Shown one piece after another: positions 1-5,765 of a stretch of 14,359 nucleotides of DNA. Both the position numbers and the translations under genes were made by a program. Every line of letters begins with the position of its first letter. Positions within the stretch are counted from its first letter, which is position 1. A model generated the notes under the pieces. The model was given only the letters and a program-made list of their open reading frames with translations. It ran no database searches and was not told the origin of the DNA. This stretch comes from an uncultured Clostridia bacterium (lineage in GTDB: Bacteria > Bacillota > Clostridia > TANB77 > CAG-508): the NCBI GenBank assembly GCA_934141605.1, contig CAKPCL010000017.1, positions 1 through 14,359 of the forward strand, in the 5' to 3' direction.

Positions 1-6
1 AATTTA

Positions 7-59
7 AGCCACTTATATGGACTAAATAGAATATTCTATTTATATCACATTAAGTGGCT
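7..59 (-). terminator. Large hairpin downstream of the prepilin/lectin gene
   Basis: Outer arms of 9 bp (7-15 AGCCACTTA and 51-59 TAAGTGGCT) enclose a perfect 20-bp palindrome at 23-42. The structure begins about 57 nt past the stop codon of the lectin reading frame. On the minus strand it is followed only by TTAAATT, which is a weak U-tract, so it is not a textbook intrinsic terminator. Termination is the simplest role. DGR variable repeats can also be followed by a hairpin or cruciform needed for efficient retrohoming, so that alternative is worth holding. Confidence 0.5.
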
Positions 60-116
60 ATTGTAAATATTTTTTGAATAATTTTATGTAGATTTCATCG
101 CAAAATTCGACATTTA

Positions 117-300
117 TTATTTTTGAATCAACACTGCACGGAAGCCAAATGTGCCATATGAACCACCATCAGTATAATGGAAAGCAAATGTACCCGCAGA
201 AGAGCTAGACCAATTACCAGTATCGCCATATATGAAGAACGGAGCTTCAATACGAGAATAGTTAGAGTAGTCCCCGTTCCATGCTGTTGAATTTCTTCCT
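117..300 (-). other. Candidate DGR variable repeat at the 3' end of the lectin module
   Basis: By hand count 121-300 is about 42% G+C, whereas 301-480 of the same gene is about 27%. The segment encodes residues ~419-478, where DGR target proteins with a C-type lectin fold carry their variable residues, and ends in GFRAVL, a common end for such proteins. Clusters of NNY-type codons (GAC TAC TCT AAC TAT TCT, and TCT AGC TCT TCT after TGG) are what adenine-directed mutagenesis of AAY codons would give. No matching template repeat exists in this window, so the call rests on composition, position and fold. Confidence 0.45.
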
Positions 301-1553
301 GCTGTTGATGTTTCTAATATCGCATCTCCAAATCCATATATTGTTGATTTTAAGTTCTTATATACATTATAATTATTTACATCACTATCACTTGAGCTAT
401 TGTATGGATATACTGTTACCCATTTTGTACTTAATGTTTTATATCCATTAGCATTTGTTGTTAATGAAGCAAATGACTTTCCATAAGTTTCTAAATTTTC
501 GTGTCCATTTGATACATATGCTGCTGTTCTTTCCCATACGCAACCATTTAAATCAAATACTCCTGTTTTATTATCTGTACTACTTGCTGAAACTCCATTT
601 GCTGTTCCTCCTGCATATCCTGTTACTGCGTAGATGAATTTTGAGTCTTTATTATTTAAATTTTTGCTATTTATTGTTACTTCTATTCCATTTCTTCCAC
701 ATGAACTTTGTGTTAAATATGCAACTGCTCCCCACTCACTATTTTTCATTTGGTGTGAATCTGTCTGACTTGAACTTAAACCATAAAAATTACTTGCATT
801 TGCTATTTCTTTTGATATTGTATAGCTATCGCCAGAACTTATTAAATTATAAGCATATGTTAGTGGTTTAAACACTGGATATGATAATTTTTGATTTGCA
901 TAAGCACTCTCTGTTAATGTTTGTGATAGTGCATTGGTTATATTTCCTGTATGCCATGATGTATAATGTTTATCTGAATATTTTACATTTGCTAAATTTG
1001 TTATTGGTTCTGTTACTGTTCCATTACTTTCGACTGTTTGTGTACACTCTTGGAATCCTGCTGCATATTTTGCAACCCAGAATCCCGGTATTTCTGCATC
1101 CCACTCACCGTTCATAAAATTATTTGCTGTTCCATTTGTAAAGCTTGGGTGTACTACAAATGCTGTCATTGCATTATTTGTTACTGTTGGGTATGTTTTA
1201 CTTATTTCTGTTCCACTTGCATTTTTATTTGTTGTACCTTGTAAAAAATCTACTAATATTGTTCCTGATACCCCTGTTCCACCTTTATTACAATTGCTTG
1301 TTATTCTATAAGCATATCTTGGTATCCAAACCCAATAACTTCCGTCTTCTGTTATTGCATTTGCCCATTTTTGTTCTGAGTAATTATACCAATTATCTTG
1401 ATTATCAACTGTTACTGTTACTTCATTTCCGCTTTCGTCCCAATATATTCCTGTCATACCTTGCATTAATTTTGGACTATTTACTTTTTTAGAACTACTC
1501 CAACTGCCATCTGCTTGCAATTCTATATATGAACCAGAATAAATATCAGCCAA
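117..1553 (-). CDS. FGE/C-type-lectin-like module, putative DGR target protein (3' part of a stop-interrupted prepilin fusion)
   Basis: This 478-residue reading frame resembles the formylglycine-generating-enzyme/C-type lectin fold used as a display scaffold. Visible landmarks are VWIPRYAYRI near residue 75, PGFWVAKYAAGF near 156, NSEWGAVAYL at 271-280, GVFDLNGCVWE at 331-341 and a C-terminal GTFGFRAVL. The NGxVWE and GFRxVL elements are typical of that fold. The apparent start is a TTG at 1551-1553 with only a weak upstream purine stretch. The frame continues upstream without interruption (about 10 more codons) to a TAA at 1584-1586 and then into the prepilin frame. It is therefore most likely the body of one 587-residue protein cut by a nonsense codon. 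The last ~60 codons use GC-rich codons (GGC, CGT, GCG, TTC) unlike the rest. A ligand-binding surface role is inferred. Whether it is translated at all is unclear. Confidence 0.6.
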   Translation of the reverse strand: MADIYSGSYIELQADGSWSSSKKVNSPKLMQGMTGIYWDESGNEVTVTVDNQDNWYNYSEQKWANAITEDGSYWVWIPRYAYRITSNCNKGGTGVSGTILVDFLQGTTNKNASGTEISKTYPTVTNNAMTAFVVHPSFTNGTANNFMNGEWDAEIPGFWVAKYAAGFQECTQTVESNGTVTEPITNLANVKYSDKHYTSWHTGNITNALSQTLTESAYANQKLSYPVFKPLTYAYNLISSGDSYTISKEIANASNFYGLSSSQTDSHQMKNSEWGAVAYLTQSSCGRNGIEVTINSKNLNNKDSKFIYAVTGYAGGTANGVSASSTDNKTGVFDLNGCVWERTAAYVSNGHENLETYGKSFASLTTNANGYKTLSTKWVTVYPYNSSSDSDVNNYNVYKNLKSTIYGFGDAILETSTAGRNSTAWNGDYSNYSRIEAPFFIYGDTGNWSSSSAGTFAFHYTDGGSYGTFGFRAVLIQK

Positions 1554-1583
1554 TAAAATTTCATATCCACTTTCTGTCTTTAT

Positions 1584-1880
1584 TTATTTTATTGTTGTCC
1601 CATCATCTTCATACACAACTGTTCCATATTTACTTAATATACTTTCTAGCTGCACTTGTGTTATACTTCCCAATGGTGGCTCCAATTGTTTCTGATAAAT
1701 ATCCAAATTTACCTGTTCCTTAATATTTGCAATTTCTGTTGCCTTTTTAGCACTATCTGCTTGTGCAAATAAACCTTGATTTGTTAAAGCCTGTATTGAT
1801 ATTCCTGCCAATATCAATAAAATAATTATTGTTATCACCAAAGCAACTAATGTGATACCTTCTCTTCTTTTGAATTTCAT
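1584..1880 (-). CDS. Type IV prepilin-like protein (N-terminal part, ends at a premature TAA)
   Basis: The 98-residue product starts with a basic leader MKFKRREG, then a hydrophobic helix at residues 9-31 (ITLVALVITIIILLILAGIS). This is the class III signal of pilins and pseudopilins, with prepilin peptidase expected to cut after Gly8. The usual Glu at mature position 5 is absent, as I recall for this clostridial family. Residues 40-65 form an amphipathic helix, followed by SILSKYGTVVYEDDGTTIK. Related proteins continue directly into a long extracellular domain. Here TAA at 1584-1586 intervenes, and the lectin module follows in the same frame. A Shine-Dalgarno AAAGGAG lies about 10 nt before the ATG, and a near-perfect promoter lies upstream. 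The translated product would be a short membrane-embedded pilin stub without its head domain, unless the stop is read through. Confidence 0.75.
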   Translation of the reverse strand: MKFKRREGITLVALVITIIILLILAGISIQALTNQGLFAQADSAKKATEIANIKEQVNLDIYQKQLEPPLGSITQVQLESILSKYGTVVYEDDGTTIK

Positions 1881-1919
1881 TTTTGGAATTCTCCTTTCAA
1901 CGACATTTTTATCATATAA

Positions 1920-1948
1920 ATTATATTATTAATTAATTTTATTGTCAA
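1920..1948 (-). promoter_or_regulatory. Promoter of the prepilin/lectin gene
   Basis: On the minus strand TTGACA (1943-1948) is separated by exactly 17 nt from TATAAT (1920-1925), a perfect vegetative sigma-factor consensus. Transcription would begin near 1913, giving a ~33-nt leader before the ATG. The -35 shares five bases with the -35 of the divergent regulator promoter. Confidence 0.8.
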
Positions 1949-1970
1949 GGTTCTATGATACTTTTATCAT
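1942..1970 (+). promoter_or_regulatory. Promoter of the XRE-type regulator
   Basis: TTGTCA (1942-1947), a 17-nt spacer, then TATCAT (1965-1970); each hexamer matches five of six consensus bases. It overlaps the oppositely directed prepilin promoter at the -35, so the two polymerases should compete for the site. Confidence 0.65.
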
Positions 1971-1972
1971 AG
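1953..1972. promoter_or_regulatory. Dyad operator candidate in the divergent promoter region
   Basis: CTATGATA-N4-TATCATAG is a perfect inverted repeat with 8-bp arms. It covers the spacer and the -10 of the regulator promoter and lies just upstream of the prepilin -35. A related half-site TATCATA is at 1910-1916, near the prepilin transcription start. Size and position fit a dimeric XRE-type repressor acting on its own promoter; the assignment is inferred. Confidence 0.55.
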
Positions 1973-1983
1973 TTTTTTAAATA

Positions 1984-2000
1984 TAATTATGACATAATTA
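1984..2000. repeat. Second palindrome in the regulator leader
   Basis: TAATTATG-A-CATAATTA is a perfect 17-bp palindrome between the regulator's predicted transcription start and its Shine-Dalgarno site. It is very AT-rich, so chance is a real alternative, but it could be a second operator. Confidence 0.35.
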
Positions 2001-2032
2001 GCACAAAAGATTTATTTACGGAGGTCTACTAT

Positions 2033-2248
2033 ATGATTAGAGAATATAGACATAAAAATGGATTTTCACAAGAAGAATTAGCTGAAAAAGTAGATATAAG
2101 TTGGAGACATTTACAACGACTAGAACACAACGAATCCAAAACTACTGTGAATACACTAAAAAAACTTATCAAAGTTCTTAATATATCTGATGAAGATATT
2201 TTAAAATACTTAAAAGAAAATGAAGATTCCAAAAAAGATGAATATTAG
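2033..2248 (+). CDS. Small XRE/Cro-CI family HTH transcriptional regulator
   Basis: The 71-residue protein is almost entirely a Cro/C1-type helix-turn-helix: IREYRHKNGFSQEELAEKV (helices 1-2), then the recognition segment DISWRHLQRLEHNES, then TVNTLKKLIKVLNIS and a charged C-terminal tail. There is no sensor or oligomerisation domain, so it resembles small phage- or element-type repressors and antitoxin-like regulators. A strong Shine-Dalgarno ACGGAGGT (about 2018-2025) precedes the ATG. The gene is divergent from the prepilin/lectin gene and its promoter carries a perfect dyad, suggesting autoregulation and control of the surface protein. No toxin gene is adjacent. It ends at TAG, followed by a strong terminator. 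Confidence 0.85.
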   Translation: MIREYRHKNGFSQEELAEKVDISWRHLQRLEHNESKTTVNTLKKLIKVLNISDEDILKYLKENEDSKKDEY

Positions 2249-2253
2249 CAACC

Positions 2254-2290
2254 AAAAGCAGTATAGTTTTATTAAAACTATACTGCTTTT
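2254..2290. terminator. Bidirectional intrinsic terminator between the regulator and the SSB-like gene
   Basis: Perfect 17-bp arms 2254-2270 and 2274-2290 around a 3-nt loop, with an A-run on the left and a T-run on the right. It can terminate the regulator on the plus strand and the SSB-like gene, which ends at 2300, on the minus strand. Confidence 0.9.
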
Positions 2291-2299
2291 TTACAATAA

Positions 2300-2998
2300 T
2301 TATACAGCTTCCTGATTTTCTTTTTCTTTAATTTCTGTATCATTATCTTCTTCAATTAATTCTAAACTACCAATAGAAACTTCATAAGCAACTCTATTTT
2401 CAACAGTTCCATCTTCAAATTTCTTTTCATACATCCTTGATTGAACTCTACCAACTATTTTTACTTTAGTTCCTACTTCTAAGTTTTGACAAAATCTTGC
2501 ATTTCTTCCCCAAGCAATTGTAGGAATATAATCTGATTTATTATATGCTCTATTAACTGCTAATAAGATATCTGCTATTTCTCTTCCAAATGGTGTTTGT
2601 CTATATATAGGTGCTTTACAAATATAACCTATTAAAATAACCTCATTTGTTATCATATCTTTTTTTGTCATTTCATTTTCTTCTTGTTCATTTTCTTCTA
2701 CTTCTAAGATATCTTTTGCAAAAACTGTTAGTATTAATCTATTTTTTTCATTATCATAACTATTGTATGATCTAAATTGTCCTTTTACTAATAATTTTTT
2801 TCCTGCTGATAACATTTCATCAGTTACCAATCTCTCAGAAACAGTTATTGGTATAATATCTGCATTTCCACTTAATCTTGCTATTTCTAAGTCAAAAACA
2901 AAAAACCTTTCTCCATAAATTTCATGACTAAATCTTTTTTCTCCTGTAACTTTACCAACTAATGTTAAATTGTTGTTTTCTAAATAATTTGTATCCAA
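2300..2998 (-). CDS. Tandem OB-fold single-stranded DNA-binding-like protein
   Basis: The 232-residue protein holds two OB-fold segments. The first spans about residues 10-100 (NNLTLVGKVTGEKRF ... FFVFDLEIARLSG ... KKLLVKGQFRSY). The second spans about 117-215 (NEVILIGYICKAP ... ADILLAVNRAY ... WGRNARFCQNLEVGTKVKIVGRVQSR) and matches SSB best. An acidic linker at ~98-112 joins them. The C-terminus is acidic but ends NQEAV, without the DDxIPF-type tip that canonical SSB uses to recruit partners. It is probably an auxiliary SSB or a primosomal PriB-like protein; its exact partner is unknown. Translation starts at TTG (2996-2998), chosen because GGGAGG at 3007-3012 lies 8 nt upstream and the N-terminal OB strand begins soon after. 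It appears monocistronic. Confidence 0.75.
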   Translation of the reverse strand: MDTNYLENNNLTLVGKVTGEKRFSHEIYGERFFVFDLEIARLSGNADIIPITVSERLVTDEMLSAGKKLLVKGQFRSYNSYDNEKNRLILTVFAKDILEVEENEQEENEMTKKDMITNEVILIGYICKAPIYRQTPFGREIADILLAVNRAYNKSDYIPTIAWGRNARFCQNLEVGTKVKIVGRVQSRMYEKKFEDGTVENRVAYEVSIGSLELIEEDNDTEIKEKENQEAV

Positions 2999-3068
2999 AA
3001 TTTTTTCCTCCCTTATTTTTATCTTTTTGGTATATTTATCCTTTTGCTCTCTTTTTTCTACATCTTCT

Positions 3069-3097
3069 ATTATACACCATTTTTTTGGTTTTGTCTA
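3069..3097 (-). promoter_or_regulatory. Promoter of the SSB-like gene
   Basis: Minus strand TAGACA (3092-3097), 17-nt spacer, TATAAT (3069-3074). The predicted start near 3062 leaves a leader of about 63 nt before the TTG codon. Confidence 0.65.
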
Positions 3098-3186
3098 CAT
3101 AAAAAGTTAAATTTTAATCAAAAATGTAGCTTTTTCCAGTATTTTATTAATTATTTTGTATATAATTATACACATTATGGAAATTT

Positions 3187-3961
3187 TTATACATTTATTT
3201 GCATGCCAGTAGAATCAATTTTATAATTATCCTTATATATTAATTCAGATACAGGCACTACTTCATAACCTTTTTGTTTTATATTTTTTAGTATCATATC
3301 TAACGAATCAGCAGTATGTTTTGTTCCATTGTGCATTAAAATAATATCACCTGATGTCAGCTTTGTGTCCAGTCTTTTCCACATTTCAGCTCCAGTAAGT
3401 CCAGTATAGTCTAAAGTATCTAAACTCCATTGAATAGTAAAATATCCTTTATCTGTGGCAGATTTAATAACAGTATTATTATATTCGCCATACGGAGCTC
3501 TATACAAATTAGTTCTTTTTCCAATTATGTTTTGAATTTTATCATTACTTTTTTCTATTTCTTCTATATTTTTTTCATAACTCAAATTATTAACATGTGG
3601 GTGTGTATCACTATGACTTCCGAATTTCATGTCCCGCTTCATCTATCTTTTTAACATAGTCAGGATATTTATTAATCCAATCTCCCACCATAAAAAAAGT
3701 TATTTTAACATCATTTTCCTTCAATATATCTAATATTCTATCTATATCATCTGCATTCCATGCACAATTCATTGTTAACGAAAGCTTTTTTTCATCTGTT
3801 TTAACCTTATATATTGGCAATAATTTTTCCGTGCTTGCAGAAGCCTCAACCGTTTTACTTGACATTATATTAATATTAGTTGATACATAAAACAACATCA
3901 TAACCGTTAATATAGATACTAAATACGCATAAATTTTATCTTTTCTAAATACAAAAAACAT
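3187..3961 (-). pseudogene. NodB-family polysaccharide deacetylase, frameshifted
   Basis: Two overlapping frames make up one deacetylase. The first (3611-3961) has an N-terminal membrane/signal segment (residues ~12-30), then SLTMNCAWNADDID (motif 1) and ITFFMVGDW, and fails after DEAGHEI with RKS-stop. The second frame (3187-3642) continues GSHSDTHPH (motif 2, metal-binding His), YRAPYGEY (motif 3), the DTLDY segment (motif 4) and IILMHNG (motif 5). One extra base at 3622 explains the break: removing it gives GHEIGSHSDTHPH and an intact protein of 257 residues. Motif 1 has Asn-Cys where classic enzymes have Asp-Asp. The gene lies 18 nt after cwlD with its own Shine-Dalgarno AGGTGA, suggesting an operon. 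Family and context point to peptidoglycan deacetylation, perhaps spore-cortex muramic-delta-lactam formation (the PdaA role beside CwlD). An assembly error is a live alternative to true inactivation. Confidence 0.8.
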
Positions 3962-3979
3962 ATAATCACCTAAAGAATT

Positions 3980-4699
3980 TTATTCATTAAAGTAGTCAAT
4001 TATTCCATTAAAAATTCCCCAAGCTAATTTATTTTGATATTCGTCATCTAATAATTGTTGTTCTTCTTCTGGATTTGATAAAAAACCACACTCAACTATT
4101 GATATTGGAATTTCAACATGCTTCATTATATAAACCGTATCTAATTTCATTGCTATTCTTTTATTTTCTTTTTGAATTGAGTCATTTAAATTTGCTTGTA
4201 TTTTTTTAGCAAGATTGGTACTTTTTTCGTTACCCGAATTGTAAAAACATTGCCAGCCCCAATATTGCTGTTGTGGAATTTTATTTAAGTGAATACTTAC
4301 AAAAATATCTGCACTTGCATTATTTCCTATTTTTACTCTGTTTCTAATGTCTGATATCTTTTTTTCTCTCAATGTGGTTTTGTCTAAATCATAAATTGCA
4401 TTTTCATCAGATCGCGTTAAAATTACTGTACACCCACTTTGTTCTAATAAATTTTGTAGTTTTAATGCTATTTTTAAGTTTGTTTCCGCTTCTGTTGTTC
4501 CTCTGCTACTTTGTGCTCCTTCATCTGGAACTCCATGTCCTGCATCTACTACTATTACTTTTCCTGATACTGGCGTTGATGTAGTTTCCTGTATTTCTTC
4601 ATCTAATCGTATTTTTGTTCCTTCATATGAATATGCAAATATTCCTAATAGTAATGCTATTAATATTAAACAGATTCTTTTTCTCTTTACAACATACAT
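3980..4699 (-). CDS. cwlD: N-acetylmuramoyl-L-alanine amidase, CwlD-like
   Basis: This 239-residue Amidase_3 enzyme is a zinc hydrolase that cleaves the lactyl-amide bond between MurNAc and L-Ala. An N-terminal membrane/signal segment (residues 7-24) exports it. Zinc and catalytic residues are visible: His55 in VDAGHG, Glu70 in RGTTEAE, His137 in SIHLN and Glu203 in VECGFLSNP. The length matches CwlD, which removes stem peptides from spore-cortex glycan so that a PdaA-type deacetylase can complete muramic-delta-lactam. The gene directly downstream is such a deacetylase, though frameshifted. A strong Shine-Dalgarno AAGGAGG lies ~6 nt before the ATG. A sporulation-specific role is inferred from family and neighbour; a vegetative amidase cannot be excluded. 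Confidence 0.85.
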   Translation of the reverse strand: MYVVKRKRICLILIALLLGIFAYSYEGTKIRLDEEIQETTSTPVSGKVIVVDAGHGVPDEGAQSSRGTTEAETNLKIALKLQNLLEQSGCTVILTRSDENAIYDLDKTTLREKKISDIRNRVKIGNNASADIFVSIHLNKIPQQQYWGWQCFYNSGNEKSTNLAKKIQANLNDSIQKENKRIAMKLDTVYIMKHVEIPISIVECGFLSNPEEEQQLLDDEYQNKLAWGIFNGIIDYFNE

Positions 4700-4800
4700 T
4701 GTACTCCTCCTTACTTATTAATCATTATTACAAATCTGTTGATTTTATTACTATTATCTATATAAATTGAAAGTTTTTAGAACGAATATTTCTCAAAAAA

Positions 4801-4826
4801 AATAAACCCACATAAATGAGTTTATT
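4801..4826 (-). terminator. Intrinsic terminator after the GGDEF gene
   Basis: Arms 4801-4810 and 4817-4826 pair throughout with one G-U, around a 6-nt loop, followed on the minus strand by at least six T. The right arm includes the stop codon of the GGDEF gene. It separates that operon from cwlD. Confidence 0.8.
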
Positions 4827-5760
4827 TTTTCCTTCTATCAATAGCATAACTGCTACCCATTATAGACTTAGCCAAATGTTTAACCTGAGCTCCAACCTCT
4901 CCAATTTCTAGCATATTACTAAATCTGTCTTTATCAGCTTCAACAACACCAATAGAAATTGATGTAAGTGGAAATTGTTCAATTACACCCTTTCTATTTG
5001 CAACTTCTATATAGCCCTTTTCAATATCTTCTTCTGTAAAAAATTTAGTTACTTCAGCATCAAAATTTGCTATTATACTTTCACAAAGTTCTTCACTTTC
5101 TAGTGAAGGAATTATAGCTATAAAATCATCGCCACCAATATGTCCAACAAATGAGCCACTTGCGATTTTTGAGTGAATACATTTTATTATTGTATCAGCT
5201 GTGAATTTTATTATTTCATCACCTTTTAAAAATCCATACACATCATTATAGGCCTTAAAATTATCCAAGTCTAAATACAATACAGAAAATTGTTCATGGT
5301 TTGATATTCTTTTTTTCAATTCTGCATGTATTTGAACATTTCCTGGTAGTCCTGTAAGTGGGCTAATTCTTCTATTTATATTAAGCAATCTACTTAAATT
5401 TTTTATTGTAAAATAAAGATATTGTGGATTTACTGGTTTCTTAATGTAATATTCTACTGATTCTTTTAATATTTTTATTCTATGTTCTTTGTCTGTGTTT
5501 GATGATACCACAATTATTGGTGTTATACTGTTATCTTCATCATTTCTTATTTTTTCGCATAAATCAATTACATCTACTTCTATTGCATCTTCATTTACTA
5601 TTATTATTGATGGTATATTTTTTAATGCTACATCTATTTGTTCTGATTTTACGCTTATAAATTTATATTCAGGGTCATTTTTAAATAATTCTCTAAATAC
5701 TAATATTGAAGATTCATCATCATCTATTATATAAATTTCTTGCATCATTTTCTTTTCCAT
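4822..5760 (-). CDS. Receiver-like/GGDEF protein, putative diguanylate cyclase
   Basis: Residues ~7-120 form a CheY-like receiver with the acidic pocket D13-D15, Ser86 and the K108-P109 pair. The usual phosphoacceptor Asp is replaced: IIIVNED puts Asn56 at that site. After the LTGLPGN linker (135-141) comes a GGDEF domain with YLDLDNFKAYND and the signature GGDDF (209-213), which makes c-di-GMP from two GTP in active members. No RxxD inhibitory site precedes the signature, so product feedback is unlikely. It is probably cytosolic, with no membrane segment. It follows the Ig-like membrane-protein gene by 5 nt, so the two are co-transcribed. The start is uncertain: AAGG abuts the first ATG (5758-5760), so Met5 or Met6 may be the real start. 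Phosphorylation-independent control is inferred. Confidence 0.8.
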   Translation of the reverse strand: MEKKMMQEIYIIDDDESSILVFRELFKNDPEYKFISVKSEQIDVALKNIPSIIIVNEDAIEVDVIDLCEKIRNDEDNSITPIIVVSSNTDKEHRIKILKESVEYYIKKPVNPQYLYFTIKNLSRLLNINRRISPLTGLPGNVQIHAELKKRISNHEQFSVLYLDLDNFKAYNDVYGFLKGDEIIKFTADTIIKCIHSKIASGSFVGHIGGDDFIAIIPSLESEELCESIIANFDAEVTKFFTEEDIEKGYIEVANRKGVIEQFPLTSISIGVVEADKDRFSNMLEIGEVGAQVKHLAKSIMGSSYAIDRRKK

Positions 5761-5765
5761 CCTTA

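Noticed and set aside
455..1492. Several plus-strand reading frames opposite the lectin gene
   Set aside because: They are rich in Leu, Phe, Tyr and His, lack ribosome sites and mirror the coding gene on the other strand; the same holds for plus-strand frames opposite the adhesin.
1584..1586. TAA read as a sense codon (alternative genetic code)
   Set aside because: TAA ends several well-defined genes here (cwlD, tuf, the carboxypeptidase) exactly where the families end, so TAA works as a stop in this organism.
1..2000. A complete DGR in the window (reverse transcriptase, template repeat, accessory protein)
   Set aside because: No reading frame with reverse-transcriptase motifs and no second copy of the candidate variable segment were seen on either strand; only the putative target is present.
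2033..2248. Toxin-antitoxin pair built around the small HTH protein
   Set aside because: No small toxin-like gene lies next to it in the same direction; it is followed at once by a strong terminator.
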